DNA of 64,000 nucleotides, taken from assembly GCA_951217055.1 (NCBI GenBank), contig OX578281.1, positions 15,477,344 through 15,541,343 on the forward strand, given 5' to 3'. The notes under the pieces are model-generated. The model was not told the origin of the DNA. It made no database searches and saw only the letters and a list, made by a program, of their open reading frames with translations. The translations under genes and the position numbers were made by a program. Source of the DNA: Gerris lacustris. Lineage: Eukaryota > Arthropoda > Insecta > Hemiptera > Gerridae. This document shows, one piece after another, positions 23,420 through 34,295 of this stretch; positions within the stretch are counted from its first letter, which is position 1; the number at the start of each line of letters is the position of its first letter.

Positions 23420-26183
23420 TTATTTAAGAAAAGGCAATTATTTTAGTAAAGGCTAGAGGACTAAATAGTAATTATATTCTTTCAATAATAATTTAGCTTG
23501 CAAAATTCTCTTCTATTCTTTGTTATAGGCCTTTATATTAGGTTTAGGAGTTATGTGCACTCAACATAACTACAAGCTAGTAAAAGGTCTGAGATAAACT
23601 TTTTTTTATAAATGTTTATACCTCGGACAAACTATCGCTTTTATTGTCATTGTCCCTATCTTACAGTATTGTGGGATATTATCATCTGAAGATGGCATAT
23701 ACTTATCCTGAATTTCCTTATGAATAAAACAGTTAAGTTTAATAAAAGGGTTTATGGTAATAAATAAACAGAATATACAATATTTTTTAATGATAGTACG
23801 ATTTTTTTATTTTTTTGTAATTCTAAAAAATCAATACAACATCCTCACTCATCTTTTCATTAAATAGTTTTTTTTTTACCCAATAAGTGAGATTTTATCT
23901 TTTAAAATTATCATTACTTTAAAAATAAATTTACAGAATCGTTATAATTTATACGACATCTTTGGTCAAAATAATCTCAATTTTATTATTTCATTTTTAT
24001 ATTCAAATAGATTTTTTTTTACAAAATAATAATACACATTTCGATGGAAAAAAAAATTAAATTTACAATAACATTTTTTTTTTTTAATATGCATACTAAC
24101 AATTTACTTAACTACAAGTATTAAATAATAACATCTACTTCCAGAATAAAATGAAAAAAAAAAAGGTTACAAAAAACAAACAGAATTTAAGTCTTTGACA
24201 TAAAAAAATAATTAAATTAATTAAAATGACTAGGGTTGAGTCTCGACTTTTATTTTATTTATTCATTTATTTATTTGTCGAATTGCACACTTTATTATTA
24301 TATACATATTTTTGAAATAGTATTTTTTTACTTTGTCCTTGCAAGTAGTTATGCACAAAAATAATATATTTTGGTATGCAAGGTAATAAAAGAAAATGTG
24401 TTATTTATTATCTAAGACAATCTGCTTTTCAAGTGGATTAAATATTATTTTAAATTATAATAAATAAAAAATTGAAGCAATCGGTATATATTTCAATGTC
24501 CATTGTCACCATCCTCTTGTATTGTGTGATATTATTATCTTCGAAAACTGTATTTTTAATGGTACACATGATCTAGCAAAGCCTGACAGTTAAGACTGAA
24601 CAGCGTGTATAATTCTGAGCATGTATATAATTCTACCTAAAAGATTTCATGAGTGGCGAGTCTACTTCATGTCGGAGATCGACGTGAGACTGTTTGTGTT
24701 ATTTCTTTAAGATAAGCTCCATAGACGCTCCTATATCTAGCAAGTAAATAGAGCTTATTGTGTTAGAACATTAGTTCCACAAAGAGCGTCTTAAGGTTCT
24801 CTGGCACAAATCTCCTTAGAAAATTAGATTTTATTAGTAAGAAGAAGAAAGAATACTATGTAATGGTATGAGAGGGTTTGCCACTCACTGTAGGGAAGCT
24901 GAAGTCTCGTTTGGCTATAGCACAGTTTTGTTTGGGACAGTGAGTCCAGATTAGAGAATCATGTCAGTCAGTGTCAGTGAGTTAATTGTAGGAGTGTATT
25001 TTGTTGATCATTGTCTATATTCTCTGTAAACACCCTGAATTAAAAAATTATAGTGGTTTTCCAACCCCCGATGGATATGTTAGATGTTTACCTATGCTTT
25101 CAAAGTATTTGCAAGAGCGCACTTGACGACACAATCCCGTATAGTGTTTTATAGAAAAGTGTATATGCATTCTTCTTCGCTTTTAAACATGATGTGTTTT
25201 TGGACAGAAGAAATTTCTATCATACAAAAAAGACATGAAAAATGTGACGCTCATAAAAAGAGCGGTACATACCAGGAAGTTAAGATTAAACAGAGGGTAG
25301 CTTAGTTATCACATTTTAGTACTATATTTCGCTAATAGGAGCGCTGAAGTTCTTATCATTTACAAGATGTGGAAAAACTCGTATATTATTATAAAATTAT
25401 CGCTTTCTTAAATTTTAAATTATTAGATCAATTTTTTGATTCAACAGTTGTCTCAGATTTAAATTACACATTTTTCACAAATACAAATCAATTTATTTTT
25501 TTAATTTTTATTAGTCAGATGAGAGTTGAGAGAGAAAGGAAGAATATATTATTAATTTCCAATTAATCCGGTTATTTCTTCTCATTATATTTAATTTTAA
25601 ACAAAAAATTAAAATTATAACAAGGCAGACTAAAAAAAAAAAAAAAAAACAGACATCAGGCAATATATTGTATGTCTAAAAAATATAAGTGAATTTTTTA
25701 CTATTAGTAGTAAAAAAAATTTGATTTTTGCCATTAGAAGAAACAATTAAATATCTACAATATCTGTATCTAGTTTTAAAAAAATCTACAATATTGATCA
25801 GTAATTGTTTAGTTTATTTATTAATTAATTTTTTCGCACTTATAATAACATTAATTGGCCAGAAGTAAAATACAAAACACAATTCCCTCTCTCATAAAAG
25901 TATTATTTTTTTTAAATAAATAAATAGAAATATATATTATGCTTTTGTGTAATCTATATTATGTAATGTTTATTTAACACAAAGTAAATGCTAACGCAAG
26001 ATACATTGAAGACAAATATTGGTGTCCAAAGTAGCAGACAACCCGTATATATTTTCGACTTTTATAGGTAGTTTTCAAAGAGCAATAATCTCACCTGAGT
26101 ACACCATTATTACCTTCAATGGTTACGAGAATGCCTCAGTGCAACATTTGATTATTTATCAGTAAACACTGTACCTTTAGAAT

Positions 26184-26395
26184 CAGTGGCGTAACTAGAC
26201 CATTGGGGGCCCCCCCGCAAAAAATTTTTGGGGGCCCCTTGCCAAAGAAAATCGATGAGCAAAAAAAAAATTGGGGGCCCCCCTCGACATTGGTACAAGG
26301 ATAGTAATTCTAGTTATTTCTGGATTTGGGGGCCCCATAGCACTGGGGGCCCCCCACAATGCAGGCCCCGTCACGGGCCCATAGTTACGCCACTG
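26184..26395 (-). mobile_element. hAT-like MITE, CAGTGGCGTAA family, complete copy 2
   Basis: 212-bp copy in the opposite orientation to 22307-22523, about 80 percent alike by eye. Ends CAGTGGCGTAACTAGACC and GGGCCCATAGTTACGCCACTG, flanked by TTTAGAAT at 26176-26183 and 26396-26403. Confidence 0.94.
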
Positions 26396-28248
26396 TTTAG
26401 AATATGAAGTTAGGTTTTACACTCTTATGATTCAATTAGATATATTTTCATGGATTTTAAGCTTTTCAATATTAAATCTATGAAGACTCCTCAGAGAATG
26501 ATCTTTCGTAGATTATTCTTGGTGGTTTTAGTTGTAGTTTTATGGCTTTAAACCTATATATTTTTTTGAAATAGTAGTTTTTAGTAATGTATTAATACAA
26601 TTTTTCTTCTATCAATAACCTCACATCCATCAGAATACAAACTTTAATGTTCAAGCATTATCTGAAAATACATTCTTCATATTATTTCATATCCTCTATC
26701 AATGGACACCAATATCTAAGTTATATTATTATTGAAGTTTACAATTGACATTTCTTTCAAGGTACCCTTAAAAAAATGCATAAGTAAAACAATAAATAAA
26801 ATGAAATAAATGAACTTAACAAACGTAAATGAATAAACAAACTTTTGTCCATTTTATTTTTTATACACATAATATTTCCTAGCCGAACAAATAAAATAAT
26901 AAAATATATAAAAATTAGTGCTAAAAAACAAAAACAAAAAAAAAAATTAATAATGATGCAGTGCTAAATGTGCTAAATTTCTTTTTATTTATTATGGCTC
27001 TATGAAGAATTTTATAATAAAAAGGACCTGTACAACAGTATTTTTCTTAAATATATATTTATTTTTCAGAAGTTTAATAAATGGAAAATAAAAAATAATT
27101 ATTTCAGTTTTTGTGATGAAAGATAATAAAAAATGTGCAGTAAGTGTTTTTTAAAAATCCTAATTAATACAGAAAAGAATGAACACACTTTATAATTACA
27201 ATTTTTATTTTCAGAAAATATCTTACATAAAATTTTTTATATATAATATCTTAATCTTCATTTTTTATATCAATAAAAGATATTTTTGGTACTTAAAATA
27301 CAAATACACAACTCGAAATATATATATCTTTGGTACACTTTAACTTAAATCTAAAAAAAAAAAGAAGCAATAAAATATTTTATTATTATTATTTTACAAA
27401 TTATTTTATATGTATCCCAATTAAAATGCTACCATTGTAGTCTTATATTTAAAATTTTTTTTTTACTTAATTTTAGAAAAGCAAAACATTTAAATTACTT
27501 AAATATTTATATTTACAATTAATCCGTTTTACTTTTTAACTTTATTTTTAATCACATAGATACATTGAACATTTAAAAAGTAAATTATATAATATTAAAT
27601 AAAGATAATAATAAAAATATTGGTTCTTCAAATTATTTTTAATTTATTTTTATATGCCAATATATGTTTACACTTGTTTCAACTCAGATAAATTAAATTA
27701 TTATATACAGTTATCTGAATTTTTATTATTATTTGAAAATTTTCTGTCTTACCAAGTACGAACAATTTCCAATTTTGCTTTTACTCTTCACCGTAAAATT
27801 ATTAAAATTAAAAGAAAAGCTTTTTTATTTATTACAATAAAGTTAATTTTTTTTTTATTTAAATAAAAAAATCTTTGGTTTATCTTATATTTTTTTTTTT
27901 TAAATATAGTTTATTTTTATAAACAAATTCTTTGGGGAAATATAGAAAAAAAGTTACAGAATACTAGTGGACATTATTAAGGTACTATTTAAATTAAATA
28001 AATGAAAATAGGAATTATATATTATGAATCTATTTATATTTTAATTAATGTATAATTAAAAATTAGTTGTTTTATAAAACAAAACATTGGATTTGTTTCA
28101 AATATTGACATAATTTATTTTTGAATTGATTAATATATCAGTACAAAAATGCAACTCTTGTATAGTCAATTTTTAGTTCTCACATTTTAAAGGTAATAAC
28201 CACAAAATTTTAATTATATTAAAAGTTAAGTAAGTTAATAAATAACTT

Positions 28249-28800
28249 TTATCTATGATTGATACGAAATATAAACATTGTATCTCTGTTTAGATGCGTA
28301 GAAAGTGATTCTTTACGTACTTGTATTCATTGGGCATGCGCGTCTCATAGTTCTGAAGAATTCCTCTTCTTTACCACCCTAGGGCGGTAAAGAAGAGGAA
28401 TTCTTCAGCTTTACGCACAATTAGCGAGTTTGTTTACATTTAACAAAACTAATTTGCTATTCTTTTATTAAAGTAACTGTTTATATCGAGTTTATTGTGA
28501 AAATCAATGCGTGATTTAAGTGATTATGACGAATATGAGGAAAATAATAATACACCTCCCGAAATAATTAATTCGGCACAAAATACAACTAATGAATTAA
28601 TGTCATCTTTATCAATAGAGAAATTCGAACTTTCATACAGGAAGTTTAATTTTTTTTCTGTACTTGTTATTAAAATCTAACAACTCGTGCGAAAACTGCA
28701 TTTTGAATTGCTCGTGTAGTTTTACTACCCTCGCTATCGCTCGAGTGCAAACTCCACACTCGCATGCAAAATGCTACTTTCCGCACTCGACCCTTAATGT
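28249..28800 (+). mobile_element. Dispersed element with a 56-bp palindrome, copy 1
   Basis: Shares its length with 53715-54180 (TGATACGAAATATAAACATT, CTGTTTAGATGCGTAGAAAG, TGTTTACATTTAACAAAAC, and at the 3' side CTCGCATGCAAAATGCT). A nearly perfect palindrome runs 28353-28408. Between the shared halves is a short open frame (28507-28680). The 3' half has repeated CTCG/CGAG motifs. Probably an internally deleted DNA element. Target duplications were not resolved. Confidence 0.7.
28507..28680 (+). pseudogene. Truncated transposase-like N-terminus in the element at 28249
   Basis: A 57-codon frame begins MRDLSDYDEYEENNNTPPEI, continues INSAQNTTNELMSSLSIEKF, ELSYRKFNFF, and soon stops. It is present only in this copy and missing from the sister copy at 53715. 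The acidic start and ELMSSLSIEKFELSYRKF resemble the N-terminus of insect element-encoded recombinases that open with a similar ELLPxKSxxxYxxxYxxF helix. That resemblance is weak and from memory. Confidence 0.35.
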
Positions 28801-29543
28801 ACTATTTTATACCAATCGAGAAAAACTAAAATATTACAGTCGCTTAAATTATAATTTTGAAATTGAAACAATGTTGTACTGATACATTTTACATGTTAAA
28901 TTAAACATTAATTTATCCCAGAAATTTTAAATGATATTTCAAATCATTTCGCATAATATTATTCAATCTTTCTATCATATTTTTAAGTAACATTTTCATT
29001 TTAATAAGTCTAATTATCATTCAGATGATGCTTATTTACCACTTAATTGTTTCAGAAGAACACAGGAAAATTCACAACCAAAGTAATTTATGATTACAAT
29101 TCACATAATAAATAATCATAAAATAAAACATGTCCTTTTTTTTTGTTTCTGTTCTTAATTATTTATTTAAGGTGAGTTTCTAACGAAGATAATATTTTTA
29201 ATACACTAATATCACTTATTGATTAATATGGATGATTAAAAAAAAAAAAAATTAATAAAATATGGATATATTGATATTAGTACTTACAGTGGTCAGTTAT
29301 ATGCGAGACAAGAGAAAAGAAAATTATTTTTGATCAAAAAAAGGTAACATTTTTATAAAAATGATGCTTTATGTTATTTACTTTATACGTGATAAAATTT
29401 AATATTTTCATTTTCTTTAATGAATTATTAATAATTAATGAATGATTTTTAATCATTAATGAATGATTTTTTTTTATATATGTATAATTGTTTCTGTTTT
29501 TCTATTGGTTGAGAAGCATGGTGTACCTCTGTTTCATTCTTTG

Positions 29544-29731
29544 CTATTGATTTAGAAGCGGTGCTGTTTCAACCTTTACACAAGATGTGGTTCCAATTGG
29601 TGAATTTGCCGATGCACCAGAATTGGCACGTGTCGCTGCAAGAGGCGATCGGGCTTCTTCCGGCGTTAATTCTCTACCAAAAGTTTCGCCAGTCTCACCT
29701 TGATTATTATTACCATAATAATAACACGAAT
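29544..29731 (-). CDS. sv: Pax2/5/8 last coding exon and stop
   Basis: 188-base terminal coding exon. The acceptor is a long T tract ending TTTTTTCAG. With one base from the preceding exon it reads NSCYYYGNNNQGETGETFG, then RELTPEEARSPLAATRANSG and finally TTSCVKVETAPLLNQ before TAG at 29546-29544. Frame and phase fit. A downstream AATAAA on the minus strand (29167-29162) is one possible cleavage signal, which would give a 3' UTR of about 0.4 kb. That last point is inference only. Confidence 0.85.
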
Positions 29732-30579
29732 CTGAAAAAAAAAAATAATAAATAAATAATACAATATAAATATAAAAAAAATAAAATTTATTCATAACAG
29801 TAAATCATTTTTCTATTTATTTATTTTATACTTTTTTTAAAAAAAAGGGTATAATTATAAGAATGAGCTAACTTTATTATGTTCATTAGTTGTTACATCT
29901 TCCAGTATTCTGTAAAAAAAGAAAATTGAAAAAGGAGAATGTTTTATTAATAATCTCTCTATTTATGAATAATTTTAGCAAAAGACTTATCAGTGTGATA
30001 GTTCAGTAAGCCAATTAACAACTAGAAAATATTTTGATTTGAGTTTTCTTCTTTTTTTTTTAGATTTATTTACAGAAATGGGAATCTTAATTTGACAATT
30101 GGTATTTAAAACTGGACTGTAACACTAATTTGAGCCTTATTGTAACTATGAAGGTGAAAAGTAGAATATGGAAGAATATCTATGAATAATTGATAATCTA
30201 TGGTTCATAAGTCTGTGAATGGTTTGGACCTGCCGAGCAGCTTGTACCACTATATTTTTAGTGGATTTCACAGGATCGGCACGACAATCAGCTGTATAAA
30301 CTATATAATTTGCCGACAACCGAATAGATTCAGCTTCACTTAAATAGCTACCTATTTATATCACTATGCTGGGTGAACACTCAGAGCCTCTTGCCAGAGT
30401 TAAGAATTTAAACCATAACCTTCTGCGTAAAAAGCGCATATGCTAGCCAAACACAATCATATATAGAATTTAGGAATAGAAGAAGATCTTTCTCTTCTGA
30501 AAGTAACTTTATTATAGAAACCTGAATTTCAATCTCAAATAATCAAATGGCCATCTTCCGAGTCAGGGAAAAGAGATTA

Positions 30580-30898
30580 CAGTAGTCTCACTAATCCAGA
30601 TTTTATGGGACTGAGCACTGTCTGGATCACCGAAAGTCCATATTAAACAGAATCAGTTTTAAAATTAATGTTAAACTAGTGTTAGCTGGGTAAAACTATT
30701 AAAATTGATGTTTTTATCATAAAAATGACTAGTTGCAATGCAGGTACACTTTTTAAATCTAAAAATTGATTTAGGATAGAAAAAAAAGGATTATCTTATC
30801 GATATAAATGCAAAGTTTTATGACAGTACATTATTGAGGTCCATCTGGATTAACCGAATGTCCGGACTAGCGAGGTCTGGATTAGTGAGACTCTACTG
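30580..30898. mobile_element. pogo/Tigger-like MITE with TA target duplication
   Basis: 319-bp element with ends CAGTAGTCTCACTAATCCAG and CTGGATTAGTGAGACTCTACTG, near-perfect inverted repeats that match the CAGTAGAGTCTC-type termini of the pogo/Tigger group. TA is on both sides (30578-30579, 30899-30900). A second inner inverted pair (TCTGGATCACCGAAAGTCC / ATCTGGATTAACCGAATGTCC) lies near the ends. No coding sequence. In an intron of Pax2/5/8. Confidence 0.88.
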
Positions 30899-31050
30899 TA
30901 TGAAAAGGAGTCAGAGTAAAGATTGTTTCAGATATAGAATTATAAACCTCTGTACTGAGATTTTATACACCAAATTATTTCTTTATAACACTTCATTTTT
31001 TCTTAAATAATACTAAGGATAACTATTTGTGGTTTAAAGCTTTATTTTCA

Positions 31051-31231
31051 TAGACGCGACTCCAGCGATAGACGCTCAAGCGATAGTCGCCCAGCGGCTG
31101 TCGCTGAGGACACCTCTTTTGAGTTTGCATATTACCGTTTTCCTAGCCGAGCGACTCTTCACATGCAAACTCAGCTCCACGATTGTCGCACAGCGACTAT
31201 CGTTCAGCGTCTATCGGTCGAGTCGCGTCTA
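31051..31231. repeat. GC-rich foldback element, TAGACGCGACTC ends
   Basis: 181-bp palindromic structure with arms of about 50 bp: left TAGACGCGACTCCAGCGATA..., right ...CGGTCGAGTCGCGTCTA. Each arm is itself made of short imperfect palindromes of the type GCGATAGTCGC. An inner inverted pair GAGTTTGCAT / ATGCAAACTC surrounds the centre. Composition is far more GC- and CpG-rich than the flanks. No target duplication identified. Confidence 0.8.
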
Positions 31232-31319
31232 GGAAAACAAGTTTTATACACCAAATTTTCTTTTTATATTAAAATCACTTTTAATAGAGAAGATATATTT
31301 TTTTATTTATTCTGAATCA

Positions 31320-31962
31320 AGCTATTAAATAATTTGTAGCACAACGGCTTATAGGTAGCTTTGGCCTACCAAACTGCTTAAACAATGGTTTTAGTTATGA
31401 GCAGTATTTTATGGGTTCCAAACTAGTTATTAAATAATCTGCAGCACAACAGCTTACAAGTAAGCTTTGGCCTACCAAACTGCTTAAACAAAGGTTTTAG
31501 TTATGAGCAGTATTTTATGGGTTCCAAACTAGTTATTAAATAATCTGCAGCACAACAGCTTACAAGTAAGCTTTGGCCTACCAAACTGCTTAAACAATGG
31601 TTTTAGTTATGAGCAGTATTTTATGGGTTCCAAACTAGTTATTAAATAATCTGCAGCACAACAGCTTACAAGTAAGCTTTGGCCTACCAAACTGCTTAAA
31701 CAAAGGTTTTAGTTATGAGCAGTATTTTATGGGTTCCAAACTAGTTATTAAATAATCTGCAGCACAACAGCTTACAAGTAAGCTTTGGCCTACCAAACTG
31801 CTTAAACAATGGTTTTAGTTATGAGCAGTATGATAATATTTTATGGGTTCCAAACTAGTTATTAAATAATCTGTAGCTCAACAGCTTACAAGTAAACTTT
31901 GGTCTACCAAACTGCTAAAACAATGGTTTTAGTTATGAGCCATATTTTATGGGTTCCATGAC
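31320..31962. repeat. 106-bp tandem repeat, six units with alternating A/B types
   Basis: Unit starts at 31320, 31425, 31531, 31637, 31743 and 31857. Consensus opens AGTTATTAAATAATCTGCAG and ends TTTTATGGGTTCCAAACT. Units 1, 3, 5, 6 carry AACAATGG where units 2 and 4 carry AACAAAGG. Unit 5 has an 8-bp insertion (TGATAATA); the first and last units are the most diverged. In the last Pax2/5/8 intron. Confidence 0.95.
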
Positions 31963-32134
31963 TAATTAAGAGGGATCTCTACTTGCACATTTTTATAATT
32001 TAATAGATCTTCCATATTTTAATTTACACTTTTACTGTAACATTTTCATACTATCTACTCATAATTTATTAAAGCCGAAAAAGTAAAGGATTTTTTTTTG
32101 GAAATAAAGAAACAACTTTAAATGCAGATATAAC

Positions 32135-32285
32135 TATTTAATAATATTACGCCAGTATTTCAAATTTCAACTTTTTAGCTTAAACGGTTTGGGAGATATG
32201 CACCCAAAGAGCAATGAACGGACAGACACATCACCCTTGGCATAAGGGTTTCCAGAAGGATCTTGATCTTGGAAACCCTAAAAGG
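32135..32285. repeat. Dispersed repeat with 3' hairpin, copy T2
   Basis: Shares CCAGTATTTCAAATTT, gacagaca, CACCCTTGGCATAAGGGTTT and the ending GGAAACCCTAAAA with 33447-33575. The final part (32244-32280) forms a hairpin AAGGGTTTCC...GGAAACCCT. In Pax2/5/8 intron. Confidence 0.65.
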
Positions 32286-32535
32286 AATACATATAAATAA
32301 TTACACTGGGAATAACAAAAACTTAAATTGATTTGGCTTATAGGCAAATTTAACACCTTCTTTCTTTTATTTAATACAATTACATCACTGAATCTTTGGT
32401 TTATTGTAGAATAACATAAGACTACAAGATTGTTATTATGACTTTATTACAAGACTTTAGATAATCCGTGGGGAAAAGTTAATATCCGTTACTCTTTCGA
32501 CTAATTCATTACTTATACTCACAGTATCTACTTAC

Positions 32536-32649
32536 TGAGGAGTCCACCAGGTGCGGTTGGGTAGCTGTATGAACCATATGATGCGGCTGTACCATATCCA
32601 CTGTAAGGTGAACTATATGTGTAATCGCCTACCCCGCCGCTTCCAGTTC
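32536..32649 (-). CDS. sv: Pax2/5/8 exon: Tyr/Gly/Ser-rich tail
   Basis: 114-base exon, acceptor GTTATAG, donor GTAAGT. It encodes GTGSGGVGDYTYSSPYSGY and then GTAASYGSYSYPTAPGGLL, a Tyr/Ser/Gly-rich segment like that near the C-terminus of Pax2/5/8 proteins. The donor is read as A|GTAAGTAG. If the intron is kept, translation adds Ser-Lys and stops at TAG (32530-32528), giving a short tail. If spliced, it joins the last exon in frame. Confidence 0.88.
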
Positions 32650-33446
32650 CTATAACATTACAACAAAAATTATTAAATTATAATGAAGCAAAACAAATGC
32701 AATTTAGAAATAATAGTATACATGATAAGTAAAGTTATAATATATTGTAGAACACACACACACTCACACAAATCAATAGTAAATACAACTACATATATGT
32801 TAGAATACGTAAAACTTAATAAGTAAACTACTAAAAAATTTATTTATAATCATAGACTATATTAAATATATTTCCTTCCCTTAAATAATTAAACTAGAAA
32901 AAAATATTTAATAATAAAAAATAGTTAAAATAATATAAATATTTTCTAATACTCACACACATTACTTACTATTACTTACATCCTTACATTATTTTATTAT
33001 TAGCTACTATTTTATATTTTTTAGTAGGTTTCATTTGATACCCCACTAAAATTTTTTTTAAATAATCTAAATTTTGTCTCAGTGCGCACACAAAATTTTT
33101 AATTTATAAAAATTGGGAATCTCCCCCCCCCCCCCATTATTTTCTTTGCCTTGCCACAAGGTATTAGCATGAAATATTTCATAATTTTAGGACTAGCCTT
33201 ATAGGGTGTTTGGAGGGGGACTTTTTTTGGGTGAAATTCTGGCCCTAAAAACACAATATTGGTAGTAAAAAGCACAATACTCATAAAATGTTATATATTT
33301 TTGTAATCTAGTCTTCTGTAGCTTTTATTTGATACCCCTTTCAAAAATTAAAAATCAAAAATTAGTACATTTTTGCACATTTATCATGTGCATATTAAAT
33401 GTTTAACTTCTTAATATTTTGTTATATGTGTGGGTCAAAAAGTTAC

Positions 33447-33575
33447 TCCAGTATTTCAAATTTAAACTCTCTAGCGTAAATGGTTCGGGGGATATAAACC
33501 AAAGTCTGACGGACAGACAGACACAACACCCTTGGCATAAGGGTTTAAAGGATAATATACGAAACCCTAAAAAAC
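33447..33575. repeat. Dispersed repeat with 3' hairpin, copy T3
   Basis: Same family as 32135-32285 (CCAGTATTTCAAATTT, ACCCTTGGCATAAGGGTTT) with a different hairpin loop and end GAAACCCTAAAAAA. Upstream homology is weak. Followed directly by a piece of the TTAGATTGTTACTCC foldback family (33577-33646). Confidence 0.6.
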
Positions 33576-34133
33576 ACAAGGAAGTAACAATCTAAAGAAG
33601 TACCAAACCATCTATTATGCAATATTTTTTTCTAGATTGTGTATCTCCTCTTCAAATTATTATTGGTGTTTTGAGTTTTGTAATAAAAAGAGCTCTGAAG
33701 CTGAATACAAATTAGTGGTTCTTTAAGTCCTGGTCTCAATTTGTTTAATAATTTTAGTTTTACTATTCGAAGCGATAAATCACTTGTTGCCAAAATTAAT
33801 TTCGTTAAAAATATGATGTTCTTACAACTTTTAAATTGTAGGTAAAAAAAAATGTAGCTTCTTATCTGCAGTGTGGGAGTTGCAAATGGCTAGAAATTAT
33901 TATCGAATGAAGAAACAGTACTAAATGTACTGCAGCGTCTTAGTTAGTTCATTAGTTAATGGTTTCATTATTGCCTCTTCCAATTAATATTGGTTGTTTT
34001 CTGTTTCATATTACTTACCGTTCTGGTGATTTTTAGAAGTGCGTAACTTATATGTGTTGTTAAAATTACCAGGTATTTGGACTTGGACTAAATTAAATGA
34101 ATGATAAACTGTGGTAGTGACTGATTGAATTAC

Positions 34134-34295
34134 CTGTCTGGTAGTAAGGTGTGGTTGTGGTGTAAGGAGAATGAAGTATAGTCAAGCCTGTACTATCCTG
34201 TATACTAGGTGCAGGATCAGCTTGTAATGAGAGACCTGGTGATCCACCGGTTGGCACATCTCCATTCGGACTATTTGCTCCGGTGTAACCATCCG
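34134..34295 (-). CDS. sv: Pax2/5/8 exon: transactivation region, second part
   Basis: 162-base exon with acceptor ATTCAACAG and donor GTAATT. Reading in frame: ADGYTGANSPNGDVPTGG, then a Ser/Pro/Gln stretch, then LTILHSPYTTTTPYYQT. The Ser/Thr/Pro/Tyr-rich composition fits the C-terminal activation and inhibitory region of Pax2/5/8. The frame stays open upstream of the acceptor, but the splice phase from 35508 fits exactly here. Confidence 0.87.

Larger units (their letters stand above)
13345..29543. other. Intergenic region between two convergent genes
   Basis: No gene recognised in 16 kb. Stretches such as 16100-16550, 18100-19150, 20280-22290, 23450-25650 and 26400-28240 are AT-rich sequence with only simple runs and low-complexity tracts; I see nothing specific in them. 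Listed separately are SINEs at 16629, 17190 and 19912, foldback elements at 14858 and 17730, hAT elements at 22307 and 26184, a TTAT-flanked element at 22901 and a palindromic repeat at 28249. Confidence 0.7.

Noticed and set aside
24640..25080. Possible solo LTR (GC-richer block with GTGAGTTAATT and AATTAAAAAATTATAG near the end)
   Set aside because: No TG...CA boundaries, target duplication or primer-binding site could be defined.
31320..31962. CRISPR-like array
   Set aside because: Units are 106 bp, contiguous and without unique spacers; this is an animal minisatellite.
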